Notes: generated from the letters alone by a model not told the origin. Positions 24,393 through 33,877 are shown, counted from the first letter of the stretch. The stretch: 43,648 nt of DNA from Oscillospiraceae bacterium (GCA_017537165.1 JAFYLI010000089.1:1-43648), one strand, 5' to 3'. Translations and numbers: made by a program.

Positions 24393-25400
24393 ATGTATAT
24401 GTTTAAATATGTAATGAAGCGCTTAGGCTTGATGCTGTTTACATTCTTCATCATTTTTACGATGTGTTTTGTTCTCATCAAGCTTCTGCCCATCCCTACC
24501 AATGCGCTTCCGGGCCAGGATCCTGAAATCGTTATGAGAACCCTCGAGGGAAGAGGTTGGATCACCAACATCCAGGAGGGAAAGAACGGCGTCTGGACCT
24601 ATGACAGAGTTCCCATTCTGGTTCAGTACGTGGATTACTTCAAGCGAATCATCACGAGAGGCGATTTTGGTATAGCCACTACTTACGGCGAGTACCTCAA
24701 TATGAATATTTGGGATGTCTTTAAGAGCCATCTGCCTCCCACGATTTTGATAAATATTTACTCTACTCTGATCGGTGTTCCCATCGGTCTGGGTCTGGGT
24801 ATTCTGGCCGCACTGAAGAAGAACAAACTGCCGGATCAGCTGATCAACATTTTCATTATTCTGCTGATCTCTGTGCCTTCTATCGTCAGAGCACTGATCC
24901 TGCAGTACGGATTGTGCTTTAAGCTGGGCTGGTTCCCGCTTACAATGTCGATCAGCAACGACTATTTTAGCTGGGAAGTATTCCGCTCCATGATCCCTGC
25001 TGTGTTCGCACTCTGTCTGGGATCTATCGCAGGCTATGCCCGTTACACCCGCGCCGAATTGTCCGAAGTTCTGACCGGCGAATTTATGCTTCTGGCCCGC
25101 ACCAAGGGTCTGACCAAGCGCCAGTCTATCTTCAGACATGCGCTGCGCAACTCCATGGTCGTTATCTTCCCCTCCATTCTCAGTGAGTTCATTTCTGTTC
25201 TGTCCGGCTCTCTGATTATTGAGAAGATATTCGCTATCAACGGTGTTGGTGGTTTGTACCTGAACTCTATTACTTTCCAGGACTACGACTTCTTTATGAT
25301 GCTGTCCGGTTTCTATACTCTGGTCAGCTTGGTAGCAGGTATCGTCACGGATATCAGCTATGGCTTCATAGACCCGAGAATCAGGATGGGAGCGAAATAA
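24393..25400 (+). CDS. oppB: Oligopeptide ABC transporter permease OppB/DppB
   Basis: A 335-aa inner-membrane permease with about six hydrophobic segments, starting with LGLMLFTFFIIFTMCFVLIKLLP. A PxxxTLxNxxxxxxIGxxLG-like part is seen (PPTILINIYSTLIGVPIGLGLG). The EAA loop that contacts the ATPases is EFMLLARTKGLTKRQSIFRH (about residues 230-249), and the C-terminal LIIEKIFAINGVGGLYLNSI is typical of DppB. Length is ordinary for the family, in contrast to the other subunits of this operon. The start ATG 24393 has GAGGAG 8 nt upstream. The next gene begins 3 nt after the stop. Confidence 0.94.
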   Translation: MYMFKYVMKRLGLMLFTFFIIFTMCFVLIKLLPIPTNALPGQDPEIVMRTLEGRGWITNIQEGKNGVWTYDRVPILVQYVDYFKRIITRGDFGIATTYGEYLNMNIWDVFKSHLPPTILINIYSTLIGVPIGLGLGILAALKKNKLPDQLINIFIILLISVPSIVRALILQYGLCFKLGWFPLTMSISNDYFSWEVFRSMIPAVFALCLGSIAGYARYTRAELSEVLTGEFMLLARTKGLTKRQSIFRHALRNSMVVIFPSILSEFISVLSGSLIIEKIFAINGVGGLYLNSITFQDYDFFMMLSGFYTLVSLVAGIVTDISYGFIDPRIRMGAK

Positions 25401-25403
25401 GTT

Positions 25404-26999
25404 ATGGCCAATACGAATCAATTTTATAATATTCCCGCGGAAAAATTCCGCTTCGCAAAAGAAAGAGACCTGCAGCATGACAGCAAGCTCAGCACCAAGC
25501 CCGTCAGCTATTTTCAGGGCGCCTTCCGCCGCTTCTGCAAGAACAAGGGTGCAGCCGTTGCTGCTGTAATCATTCTGTGTCTTGTGCTCTTTTCCATATT
25601 TGCGCCCCTCTTTACTCCCTTTACCCCCGCGTATTACGACATGGTGTACAGCTATGTAACACCTAAGCTGGACATCTTTGCTGACAATAACATTCGCTTC
25701 TGGGATGGTGGCCGTGAAAAGACCGGTAACTATCTTGACTTCATCAAGGACTACGCCCTCGGCCAGGAAACCGGCAGAGATGTCATCGTTGGCGGCGAGT
25801 ATACCGAAACCGTCGATGCAGAGGGAAAGAGCATCTATCACTACCGCTACGATACCTATTACGGTGTTGGTTTCGGTAAGTATAAGATCATTTCTCAGGA
25901 AGAGTACGATGATATCCAGAGATATCAGAACGAAACCGGCAGACAGGTTCTGTATCCCGTAGTAAAGAGTACTGACAGACCTACTCAGGAAAAGAACAAG
26001 TACGATGCGAATATTTACTACGTAATGGAGAACCCCAAGGCATCTGTTATCCGTCCCAAGCTGGACGAAGAGGGTAACGTTATCCCCAATTACTGGACCT
26101 ATGAGGCCGGCTCGACCTCCGGTCTTATCCCCGAGTACAATTCTCTGCGAATTGAAGGCGAGAACGGCGTTGAGAAGGACGGCAAGCAGTACTTCTACGC
26201 TTACGGCCGTAAGGTTGACGGCGGTATTGAGGTTCGTGCCGAGTACTATGAGTACTACACCTATACTCACACTCAGGTGCTGAAGGATGGCATCGAGGAG
26301 CCTCTGTTCATGTTCGGTACTACCCAGACCGGTAAGGATGTATTTGCATGCCTGGCATACGGTGCAAGATTCTCCTTTATTTTCGCAATTATTGTCAATG
26401 TCATTAACTGCGTAATGGGTATTATCGTAGGCTCTATTATCGGTTATTACGGCGGCAGAATCGACCTGGTAACCTGCCGAATCATGGAGATATTGGGCGC
26501 TGTACCCAGTATGATCGTAATTACCCTGCTGAAGTACCACATGGGTTCGTCTAGCCATGTTGTTGTTTTGCTGATCTCCTTCATTGTAACGGGTTGGATC
26601 AGCATGGCATGGAGCACCCGTACGCAGTTCTACCGCTTTAAGAATCAGGAATATGTTCTGGCTGCAAGAACTCTGGGTGCACGAGATAGAAGAATCATGT
26701 TCAAGCATATCTTCCCCAACGGCATCGGTACTCTGGTAACCGGTATGGCTCTGGCCATTCCCTCCATGATCTATTCGGAGACTAGCCTTTCTTATCTGGG
26801 AATTATCAACCTTGAGGCAGGCAAGATCACCAGCGTCGGTACCCTGATCGCAGCAGGCCAGCAGTCTGTCGTTGCCAACGCCGCTTACGTAGCGGTATTC
26901 CCCTGCCTGTTCCTGATCCTGTTGATGCTCAGCTTCAACCTGTTCGGCAACGGTCTGCGTGACGCCTTTAATCCCTCGCTGAGAGGCACGGAGGATTAA
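25404..26999 (+). CDS. oppC: Oligopeptide ABC transporter permease OppC/DppC with large extracellular insertion
   Basis: A 531-aa permease, where OppC/DppC are usually about 280-310 aa. A cytoplasmic N terminus leads to TM1 (about residues 49-71, VAAVIILCLVLFSIFAPLF). Normally only a short linker separates TM1 from the motif GTDxxGRDVF. Here that motif (FGTTQTGKDVF) is at about residue 304, so about 200 residues are inserted; they are Tyr- and charge-rich and should face outward. The rest is normal: five further membrane segments and the EAA loop YVLAARTLGARDRRIMFKH. It starts 3 nt after oppB and ends 1 nt before oppD, so the operon is tightly coupled. The insertion may dock the oversized binding protein; this is inference. 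Confidence 0.92.
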   Translation: MANTNQFYNIPAEKFRFAKERDLQHDSKLSTKPVSYFQGAFRRFCKNKGAAVAAVIILCLVLFSIFAPLFTPFTPAYYDMVYSYVTPKLDIFADNNIRFWDGGREKTGNYLDFIKDYALGQETGRDVIVGGEYTETVDAEGKSIYHYRYDTYYGVGFGKYKIISQEEYDDIQRYQNETGRQVLYPVVKSTDRPTQEKNKYDANIYYVMENPKASVIRPKLDEEGNVIPNYWTYEAGSTSGLIPEYNSLRIEGENGVEKDGKQYFYAYGRKVDGGIEVRAEYYEYYTYTHTQVLKDGIEEPLFMFGTTQTGKDVFACLAYGARFSFIFAIIVNVINCVMGIIVGSIIGYYGGRIDLVTCRIMEILGAVPSMIVITLLKYHMGSSSHVVVLLISFIVTGWISMAWSTRTQFYRFKNQEYVLAARTLGARDRRIMFKHIFPNGIGTLVTGMALAIPSMIYSETSLSYLGIINLEAGKITSVGTLIAAGQQSVVANAAYVAVFPCLFLILLMLSFNLFGNGLRDAFNPSLRGTED

Positions 27000-27000
27000 T

Positions 27001-29235
27001 ATGAGGAAAGAAACTAAATTAACAGTCAATAACTTGAAAATATCCTTCCGCACGGATGCAGGTAAGGTTCAGGCGGTTCGCAATATTTCCTTTGACCTTT
27101 ACGAGGGCGAAACTCTGGCCATCGTAGGCGAATCCGGCTCCGGTAAGTCTGTTACCTCCAAGGCCATCATGGGTATTTCCGCAGGTAACTCCATCCTGGA
27201 GGGCGGCGAGATCCTGTATAACGGCCAGGATCTGCTGCGTATTCCCGAAGCTGAAATGCATAAGCTCCGCGGCGACAAGGTAGCTATGATCTTCCAGGAT
27301 CCGCTGTCTTCTCTGAACCCCATCATGCGCATCGGCCGTCAGATCACTGAGGCGATGCTGCTGAAAAACAAGGCTAACCGTAAGGAAGGCCGCGCAACCT
27401 TTAATAGCACCATGGCCTTGCTGTCCGAAACGGTTAAGGAAGCTATTGCGCAGGACCCCAACGCAGGCTTTACTGCTGCGGAGGTAGACAGCTATGTCAA
27501 GGCTTTTGACAGCTTCGGCACAGGTGCGCTGAAGCTGGAGAACGGCTATAACGCAGCATGTACTGCCGCAGAAGAGCTCGTTTCCATCGTCGAAGACTAT
27601 CTTTTCCTTGCTGAAAAGAAGCAGAAGGTGGACGTTGTGTCCACTCTGGGTCTGGTAGAGCACAAGCTCAAGGACATGGCCGAAAGCAAGTTTTTTGCAG
27701 GCAGATACGAACAGCAGATCAATGAGCATCTGGCCGGTCTGAAAGATGTAAAGAGAATAGAAAAAGCAAAGGTAACCATCGGTGATTCTTTCAAGAGAGT
27801 AGTCCATATGACCGCTGTGCGCAAGGATCCCGAGCGTGAGACCGTTGAGCTGCTGGAGCAGATCCGGCAGACCGCAGAGAAAATGATCGCGCAGGAAGAG
27901 TATGACTTCTTCAGTGTCGGTTATTATCTCAACAAGAATCCCAATGAAGACCTGAGCGCAATGCCCGTAGAGCAGGTCAACGCAATGGCCAATGAGTTCT
28001 TCAAGGATAATTTCCTGACTGCCTTTACCGATATGGAAAGAATCGCGGTTCGCCATTCTTCCGCCAAGGCTTTGGAAAACAAGAAGAAGGCCATCGGCAC
28101 CCTTCAGGAGGCCATTGACTTCTTCAAGGCAGGCAACTTCACCGAGCAGAATGCAAAGGAAGTTTACAAGAACGCAACCAAGAGCGTAATGGCATCCATC
28201 GATAATCTGACCGTAGTTAAGGACAATGTAGCGCATACCTTCGGCGGCGCGCTGGAGCGAGAAGTGGATAACTACTTCTTCTATATCAAGAATAACCCCA
28301 AGGAAGAGCTCCGCTTTGCCCGCCAGACCGCCAAGAGAGAGGCTCTGCTGGCCAAGGGCAAGCAGGTTGACTGGCAGGTTGTTCCCAAGTCCATTATTGA
28401 GCCCGAGGAACAGATCGAGACCATAGTTCGCGTTATTTCCCGTGTTCTGGACAAGTTCAAGGCAGATATTGAGAACGAGCAGACAATTGATGTGGACAAG
28501 CGCTGCACAGAGCTGATCGAGTTCCTCAAGAGCAAGGCTTCCCAGATGGTAGATGTGCTGACCAAGCGTATTGCAAAGGAAAAGGCCATCAAGCTCATGG
28601 AAGAAGTCGGTATTCCCGAGGCCCGTGTTCGCTACAGACAGTATCCCTTTGAGTTCTCCGGCGGTATGCGCCAGCGTATCGTTATTGCCATCGCTCTGTC
28701 TGCAAACCCCGATATTCTGATTTGCGACGAGCCCACCACCGCGCTGGATGTTACCATTCAGGCTCAGATTCTGGAGCTGATCAACAGACTGAAAGAGCAG
28801 CATAACCTGTCCATCATCTTCATCACCCATGACCTTGGTGTAGTTGCCAATATGGCAGACAGAATTGCTGTTATGTATGCCGGTAAAATCGTTGAATACG
28901 GAACCGCTAAAGAGGTGTTCTATAATCCCAAGCATCCGTACACCTGGGCACTGCTGGCATCCATGCCCGACCTGGATACCAACGAGAAGCTGGATGCTAT
29001 TCCCGGCACTCCTCCCAACATGATTTATCCCCCCGTTGGCGATGCATTTGCAGAGCGTAATAAGTACGCTCTGGAGATCGACTTCGAGCAGGATCCCCCC
29101 ATGTTTGAGGTTTCTCCCACTCACTATGCGGCTACTTGGCTGCTCCATCCCAATGCCCCCAAGGTAGAAATGCCTAAGATTATTACCGAGCGTATCAAGC
29201 GCATGGAAGAAAGAGGTGACAAGCGTGGTGAATAA
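27001..29235 (+). CDS. oppD: Oligopeptide ABC transporter ATP-binding protein OppD with about 390-residue helical insertion
   Basis: A 744-aa ATPase subunit, where OppD/DppD are usually about 320-350 aa. Walker A GESGSGKS is at 43-50, the Q-loop [12 protein letters not shown] has Gln99, the signature is FSGGMRQR at about 552-559, Walker B LICDEP has Asp576/Glu577, and the H-loop His is about 610. Usually about 60 residues separate the Q-loop from the signature; here it is about 450. The extra part (about residues 127-525) is rich in Ala, Lys and Glu, has no membrane segment or known motif, and looks alpha-helical. It sits in the helical subdomain that touches the permease. All catalytic motifs are intact, so the protein should still bind ATP. 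The C-terminal oligopeptide-transporter part ([15 protein letters not shown]) is present. Confidence 0.93.
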   Translation: MRKETKLTVNNLKISFRTDAGKVQAVRNISFDLYEGETLAIVGESGSGKSVTSKAIMGISAGNSILEGGEILYNGQDLLRIPEAEMHKLRGDKVAMIFQDPLSSLNPIMRIGRQITEAMLLKNKANRKEGRATFNSTMALLSETVKEAIAQDPNAGFTAAEVDSYVKAFDSFGTGALKLENGYNAACTAAEELVSIVEDYLFLAEKKQKVDVVSTLGLVEHKLKDMAESKFFAGRYEQQINEHLAGLKDVKRIEKAKVTIGDSFKRVVHMTAVRKDPERETVELLEQIRQTAEKMIAQEEYDFFSVGYYLNKNPNEDLSAMPVEQVNAMANEFFKDNFLTAFTDMERIAVRHSSAKALENKKKAIGTLQEAIDFFKAGNFTEQNAKEVYKNATKSVMASIDNLTVVKDNVAHTFGGALEREVDNYFFYIKNNPKEELRFARQTAKREALLAKGKQVDWQVVPKSIIEPEEQIETIVRVISRVLDKFKADIENEQTIDVDKRCTELIEFLKSKASQMVDVLTKRIAKEKAIKLMEEVGIPEARVRYRQYPFEFSGGMRQRIVIAIALSANPDILICDEPTTALDVTIQAQILELINRLKEQHNLSIIFITHDLGVVANMADRIAVMYAGKIVEYGTAKEVFYNPKHPYTWALLASMPDLDTNEKLDAIPGTPPNMIYPPVGDAFAERNKYALEIDFEQDPPMFEVSPTHYAATWLLHPNAPKVEMPKIITERIKRMEERGDKRGE

Positions 29236-30418
29236 CAACGAAGTTTTGTTGAAGGTAGACCATCTTTGTCAGTACTTTTCCATGGGCCACAAGGATATGA
29301 AGGCTGTTGACGATGTCAGCTTTGAGATCAAAAAAGGCGAAGCTTTCGGTCTGGTTGGTGAGTCCGGCTGCGGCAAGACCACTACCGGTCGTACCATCAT
29401 TAAGCTCAACGAAATCACCTCCGGCAATGTATACTTCAAGGGCCAGAGAGTTTGCGCAGGTACCCGTTCTTACAAGGACGCCATCAAGCAGGCGAAGAAG
29501 GATTTTTCCGAAAAGAAGATCACCCGAGAAGAGCTTAGTGAGATAGTTTCCAAGAACAAGGTGCTTATCCGAGAGGCAAAGGCTTCCGGCAAGGACATTG
29601 ATAAGAACTATGCAAAGTCCCTGCTGGAGGAACTGAATGCGGAATTTGCGCAGAAGTTCGAAAGCGCTAAGGACAATCCCCAGCAGCTCAAGGCACTGAA
29701 GAAGGAATACAAGGTCAGACAGCGTGTTGCCAAGAACAGCAAGCTGATCACTCGTATCCAGATGATTTTCCAGGATCCCATTGCATCTCTCGATCCCCGT
29801 ATGACGGTTCGTGACATCATTGCTGAGGGTCTGGTTATTCAGGGCATCACCGATAAGGAATACATCAACGAGAAGGTGTATGAGATTTTGGAGATGGTCG
29901 GTCTGGTACGTGAACATGCAGACCGCTACCCCCACGAGTTTTCCGGTGGTCAGCGTCAGCGTATCGGTATTGCCAGAGCTGTCATCATGCAGCCTGAGAT
30001 GATCATTGCTGACGAGCCTATCTCCGCGCTGGACGTATCCATTCAGGCGCAGGTTATCAACCTGCTGAACGATCTGCGTGACCGCCTGGGTCTGACCATT
30101 TTGTTCATTGCCCACGACCTGTCGGTTGTTAAGTATTTCTCCGACAGAATCGGCGTAATGTATTTTGGTAAGATGGTCGAGTTGGCTGACTCCGATGAGC
30201 TGTTTAAAAATCCCCTGCACCCCTACACCAGATCTCTGCTGTCGGCTATTCCGCTGCCCGATCCCATATATGAGAAGCAGCGCACCAGAGTAACCTACAA
30301 TCCCTTGGTAGAGCACGATTATTCTGTGGATCAGCCCACATTCCGCGAGATTAGTCCCGGTCACTTCGTGCAGTGCAATGACGCGGAGGAAGCCAAGTAC
30401 AGACAGATGCTTAAGTAA
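29225..30418 (+). CDS. oppF: Oligopeptide ABC transporter ATP-binding protein OppF with about 85-residue insertion
   Basis: A 397-aa ATPase subunit pairing with OppD. Walker A GESGCGKT is at 45-52, the Q-loop MIFQDPIASLDPRMTV has Gln183, the signature is FSGGQRQRIGIARA, then Walker B MIIADEPISALD and the H-loop FIAHDLSVV. Between TSGNVYFKGQ (about 65-74) and the Q-loop lie about 85 residues more than usual, a Lys/Glu-rich, probably coiled-coil segment (about 78-172). The start is taken as GTG 29225, with AAGAGG 8 nt upstream; GTG 29216 and 29228 are alternatives. It overlaps the end of oppD by 11 bp. The C-terminal motif HPYTRSLLSAIPLPDP is typical of OppF. Confidence 0.92.
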   Translation: MVNNNEVLLKVDHLCQYFSMGHKDMKAVDDVSFEIKKGEAFGLVGESGCGKTTTGRTIIKLNEITSGNVYFKGQRVCAGTRSYKDAIKQAKKDFSEKKITREELSEIVSKNKVLIREAKASGKDIDKNYAKSLLEELNAEFAQKFESAKDNPQQLKALKKEYKVRQRVAKNSKLITRIQMIFQDPIASLDPRMTVRDIIAEGLVIQGITDKEYINEKVYEILEMVGLVREHADRYPHEFSGGQRQRIGIARAVIMQPEMIIADEPISALDVSIQAQVINLLNDLRDRLGLTILFIAHDLSVVKYFSDRIGVMYFGKMVELADSDELFKNPLHPYTRSLLSAIPLPDPIYEKQRTRVTYNPLVEHDYSVDQPTFREISPGHFVQCNDAEEAKYRQMLK

Positions 30419-30439
30419 TGGAGCGAAAGAATAGGTACA

Positions 30440-30856
30440 ATGGAACAGGAAAAGAAAAAACTGCTAATCAAATATCTGGTATGCTTTGCCATTGCTTCGC
30501 TGATTGCGCTGGGCATATTCTGGACCAAAGGCTTCTTTACAGATAGTTTGGCGGTCAATATTCAGATCCTTGCAGACGGATTCAGCGTTTCGGGATTTCT
30601 GCTTCTGGCCTTTGCCGGCATGATGTATATCGGCGGTGAAGGCGGCTTGATCGGCGTAAGCTTCGTCCTTAGGAATGTCGTACTGGCATTCATTCCCTTG
30701 GGAAGATTGAAGCACGAAGTATACGCAAAGTATCGCGAGCGTAAGATGAAGGAACTGCGCGAGAGCAGGAATTCCGCCGCTCTTGTAGTAGGATTGATCT
30801 TCTTTTTCATTGGCCTGGTGCTTACCGTTATTTGGTACGTCAAATTCTATAAATAA
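30440..30856 (+). CDS. Small integral membrane protein, DUF3899-like
   Basis: A 138-aa protein with three to four hydrophobic segments: about residues 9-28, 48-66 (FSVSGFLLLAFAGMMYIGGEGG) and 113-134 (AALVVGLIFFFIGLVLTVIWYV). A basic, charged loop (RLKHEVYAKYRERKMKELRESRN) lies between the last two. The arrangement is what I recall for DUF3899 proteins of Firmicutes; the function is unknown. It starts 21 bp after oppF and a terminator follows, so it is the last gene of the opp operon. It may assist the transporter, but this rests only on position. Confidence 0.75.
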   Translation: MEQEKKKLLIKYLVCFAIASLIALGIFWTKGFFTDSLAVNIQILADGFSVSGFLLLAFAGMMYIGGEGGLIGVSFVLRNVVLAFIPLGRLKHEVYAKYRERKMKELRESRNSAALVVGLIFFFIGLVLTVIWYVKFYK

Positions 30857-30860
30857 ACGC

Positions 30861-30900
30861 ACTTCCGGCATCCCGTTCAAGGGATGCCGGAAGTTTTGTT
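30861..30900 (+). terminator. Terminator of the opp operon
   Basis: The 14-bp stem ACTTCCGGCATCCC / GGGATGCCGGAAGT (30861-30874 / 30881-30894) is followed by TTTGTT. Confidence 0.9.
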
Positions 30901-30939
30901 ATATAGGCATTGAACTGCAACTGAGCAGCAGATGGCTTG

Positions 30940-32649
30940 TTATTGATCTTTAGCGGCCTCTTCTTCCTCAAGCTGACGGTAGGCTACCTTGCCGACCAGT
31001 GTTTTCGGCATGTCGGCCCTGAACTCAATGTCGTAGGGCATGGCGTATTTGGCAATATTCTTGCGGCAGTAGGCCATGATGAGTTCTTTGGTTTCCTCGG
31101 TGGGAGCATATCCTGTGTTGAGCTTTATAAAAGCCTTTACCTTCTGCATCTTATATGGGTCGGGTACGCCGATGACGCAGCTCATCTGCACCGCTTCGTG
31201 AGCATCGAGGATGTTTTCCAGGTGGGCAGGATAAATATTGTAGCCCGAGGACACTATCATGCGCTTGGCTCTGCCCTTGAAGTACACGAAGCCCTCCTCG
31301 TCCATGGTGCCGAGATCGCCCGTGTAAACCCATGTGAGCCCGTCGGCGTGGCGGCGCAGAGTGCGGGCGGTCTCTTCGGGACAGTTCATGTATTCCTGCA
31401 TGACTGTGGGGCCGGAAAGCAGAATTTCGCCCTCTTCTCCGTAGGGAAGCTCGATTTCGGTATTCGGCTTCACGATTTTTATATAGGTGTCGGGGAAGGG
31501 CAGGCCGATGCTGCCCTCCTTGTGGATGTGAGCAGGAGTAAGGCAGCAGGCGGTAACGGTTTCCGTAGTGCCGTAACCCTCCCGTATGCGGACGCTTGCG
31601 TTATGGTCGGAGAGGAAACTGTCAAACTTCTTCTTCAGCTCCGCGGAAAGAGAATCGCCGCCGGAAAAAACGCCTTTAAGACAGCTCAAATCGGCCTTGT
31701 CCATATTGGGCAGCCGCAGCATGGCCTCGAAAAGGGTCGGCACACCTGCGATAAAGTTGCAGCGGCTTTTCGTTATCTGTTTTGAGTAGCTTTTGGCGGT
31801 GAACCGCGGCACAAGTATGCAGCAGCCGCCATGGGTGAGCATGGAGTGGATGCACACACCCAAACCAAAGCCGTGGAACAGCGGCATGGCTGCCAGCATC
31901 CTGTCACCGGGGCAGAACATGGGGTTGGTTGCGATAACTTGTCGGCTGAGAGCGTTGAAATTGCGGTTGGTGAGGATTATACCCTTGGTGGAGCCGGTGG
32001 TGCCGCCGGAATAAAGAATAACGGCGGGATCGTCGCTTTTGCGGGAAACTTTGCAGTTATTCGGACAGCGGCGGCTGAGCCTCATAAAATCCCTCCAGCG
32101 GACGATTGGAGCATTGGAGGGCATCTTAGCTTTTCGGCCTTCCGTGAGCATATAGCCTGCTTTTAAGGGGCGAGGGAGCTCGTCGGCGATATTGGTAATA
32201 ATAAGGGTGGAGAGCTTGGTGCCGACGCGTATAGTTTCAAATTTGTGATAGAAGCGGTCAAGGGTGATGGCGGTGGTGCTTTCGGACTCGTTGATATAAA
32301 ATTCTATCTCCTTTTCGGCGGAAAGCGGGTGGATCATGTTTGCGATGCCGCCCACAAGGTTCACCGCGTAGAAAAGATATATGGCTTGGGGGCAGTTGGG
32401 CAAAGCGATGGTTACTCTGTCGCCCTCTTGGACACCGAGTGCTTTCAGCGCCTTGGCGCAGGTTGTTATTTGAGAGAGCAGCTTACGGTAGGTGGTGGAT
32501 CTGCCCATGAAATCAAAGGCTGTGTTGTCGGGATAAGAGTTCGAGGCCTGCCGAAGCATATCGAACATTGAGCCGTCGAAATATTCCAAATGCATGGGTA
32601 TGTTGCCCATGCTGTTTTCCCACGGAGTTTTTGCGGTAATTTCAGCCAT
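30940..32649 (-). CDS. AMP-dependent acyl-CoA synthetase / fatty-acid-CoA ligase
   Basis: A 569-aa enzyme of the ANL superfamily that activates a carboxylic (probably fatty) acid to its CoA thioester. The ATP-binding P-loop is ILYSGGTTGSTKGIILT. EGYGTTET, YTGDLG, the hinge GRAKRMIVSSGYNIYP and the catalytic-lysine motif KTLVGKVAYR near the C terminus complete the set. Length is normal and the whole enzyme is present, unlike the fragment at the window start. The start ATG 32649 has a near-perfect AAAGGAGGTGGATCA upstream; an ATG at 32676 lies before that site and is unlikely. It is convergent with the opp operon and divergent from the DUF1292 gene. Confidence 0.9.
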   Translation of the reverse strand: MAEITAKTPWENSMGNIPMHLEYFDGSMFDMLRQASNSYPDNTAFDFMGRSTTYRKLLSQITTCAKALKALGVQEGDRVTIALPNCPQAIYLFYAVNLVGGIANMIHPLSAEKEIEFYINESESTTAITLDRFYHKFETIRVGTKLSTLIITNIADELPRPLKAGYMLTEGRKAKMPSNAPIVRWRDFMRLSRRCPNNCKVSRKSDDPAVILYSGGTTGSTKGIILTNRNFNALSRQVIATNPMFCPGDRMLAAMPLFHGFGLGVCIHSMLTHGGCCILVPRFTAKSYSKQITKSRCNFIAGVPTLFEAMLRLPNMDKADLSCLKGVFSGGDSLSAELKKKFDSFLSDHNASVRIREGYGTTETVTACCLTPAHIHKEGSIGLPFPDTYIKIVKPNTEIELPYGEEGEILLSGPTVMQEYMNCPEETARTLRRHADGLTWVYTGDLGTMDEEGFVYFKGRAKRMIVSSGYNIYPAHLENILDAHEAVQMSCVIGVPDPYKMQKVKAFIKLNTGYAPTEETKELIMAYCRKNIAKYAMPYDIEFRADMPKTLVGKVAYRQLEEEEAAKDQ

Positions 32650-32795
32650 TCTGTGATCCACCTCCTTTGCATACATACATGATAAGCCACAACTTTATTT
32701 TTTGCAATACGGCGAGAATTAAAGATAATAAAGCATTTCCATTTTGCCCGAAATAGTGTAAAATAAAAGAAAAATTATTTCGGAGGAAGAAAAAT

Positions 32796-33068
32796 ATGAC
32801 TTTTAAGCTGCTTGAAAACGGTGTCGAGAAGGAGTATGAACTGCTCTTCACCTTTATGAGTCCCGAAACGGGCAAAAATTATGTTGTCTATACAGATAAC
32901 GTGGAGGATGAAAACGGCAACCTCGGCCGTTTTACCGGTATCTGCGATCCCAACTCCGCAGAGCTGAACGTACTGCCTATCGAAAGTCCGCTGGAGCAGG
33001 CCATAGTTGACAGCGCCCTTGATGATATCCGCCGTCAGCTTGAGGCAGCTATGGAGGGCATGCTGTAA
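32796..33068 (+). CDS. DUF1292 family protein
   Basis: A 90-aa acidic protein with the family core EKEYELLFTFMSPETGKNYV followed by VYTDN and an ENGN segment. DUF1292 proteins are common, short, soluble Firmicutes proteins, often encoded near RNA-processing genes; the function is not known. GGAGGAAG precedes the ATG with about 7 nt spacing. Its stop codon overlaps the next ATG by one base (TAATG), so the two are translationally coupled. Confidence 0.85.
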   Translation: MTFKLLENGVEKEYELLFTFMSPETGKNYVVYTDNVEDENGNLGRFTGICDPNSAELNVLPIESPLEQAIVDSALDDIRRQLEAAMEGML

Positions 33069-33724
33069 TGAAGGTGCTTGCCATAAACGGTGGCCCGCGC
33101 AGCAGCCATAATACAGCAAAGCTGCTGGATGCCTTTCTGGAGGGAGCGGCATCCGCAGGGGAAAACGTGGAGAAGCGCCGCATAGACCTTTATTCACTTG
33201 ATTATAAGGGCTGCACCGAATGTTTTGGCTGTAAGGTCAAGGGCAGCGCCAATTACGGTAAATGCGTTTACCCCGACGCTATAAAGGAACTTCTGTGGGA
33301 GGTTGCCAATGCGGACGCAGTGGCCTTTGGCTCTCCGGTCTATTTCGGCGATATTACGGGACAGCTGCGCTCTTTCCTTGAAAGGCTGCTCTATCCCTTT
33401 ACCGCTTTTAAAAAGGACGGCGACAGAATTATCGCCCCTAAGAAGCTCCCCACAGCGTTTATATATTCCATGAACGCCCCCGAGCCTCCCGTTGAGGGCG
33501 GCTATGCCCAAAGAGTGTCCGATATGCCCCGCTGGATGGAGCGTGTTTTCGGATATGAGCCCGAAGTGATGGTGGCCTCGAATATATGGCAGATGGACGA
33601 CCATGACCGCTACGAAATGGATATTTGGGATTGGGAACTCAAAGCCCGCCTTCGCGAAGAGCAGTTCCCCAAGGACTTGGAAAAAGCCTTTGAAATAGGC
33701 AAGAAATTGATTGCGGCAGAATAA
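33068..33724 (+). CDS. Flavodoxin-like NADPH-dependent FMN reductase / iron-sulfur flavoprotein
   Basis: A 218-aa flavodoxin-fold protein. The FMN-phosphate loop NGGPRSSHNTAKLL is at the N terminus. The second flavin loop, AFGSPVYFGDITGQLRSFLER, is at about residues 86-106. Between them lie cysteines Cys49-x2-Cys52-x2-Cys55 and Cys66, like the compact cluster motif of archaeal and clostridial iron-sulfur flavoproteins, though the last gap (10 residues) is longer than usual. It probably shuttles electrons from NAD(P)H or ferredoxin to an unknown acceptor. It is coupled to the DUF1292 gene upstream by a one-base overlap. Confidence 0.87.
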   Translation: MKVLAINGGPRSSHNTAKLLDAFLEGAASAGENVEKRRIDLYSLDYKGCTECFGCKVKGSANYGKCVYPDAIKELLWEVANADAVAFGSPVYFGDITGQLRSFLERLLYPFTAFKKDGDRIIAPKKLPTAFIYSMNAPEPPVEGGYAQRVSDMPRWMERVFGYEPEVMVASNIWQMDDHDRYEMDIWDWELKARLREEQFPKDLEKAFEIGKKLIAAE

Positions 33725-33793
33725 AAGTACTGAAATTTGGACAGCAGAGCAGATAAAATAAGAGCATAAAGAAACTTAAGGAGGAAATGTCTT

Positions 33794-33877
33794 ATGAAAA
33801 AACTGCTCTTTATCATAGCCGCTATAATTTATTTTCCCATTGGTGTCATCTTTGCACTTGCAAAAAATTATAGATAA
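33794..33877 (+). CDS. Small single-pass membrane peptide (27 aa)
   Basis: A short frame of 27 codons encodes two lysines, a hydrophobic helix (LLFIIAAIIYFPIGVIFALA) and a short basic end (KNYR). The ribosome binding site AAGGAGGAAA with 6-9 nt spacing is as good as any in the window, and a long hairpin (33874-33920) overlaps the stop codon as terminator. The architecture (strong site, hydrophobic helix, own terminator) resembles small membrane proteins or type I toxin peptides. It lies 70 bp after the flavodoxin gene. No family is recognised. Confidence 0.6.
   Translation: MKKLLFIIAAIIYFPIGVIFALAKNYR

Noticed and set aside
24423..29238. Long minus-strand frames (876 and 739 codons) opposite oppB, oppC and oppD
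   Set aside because: They give no recognisable protein, lack ribosome sites, and overlap clear transporter genes.
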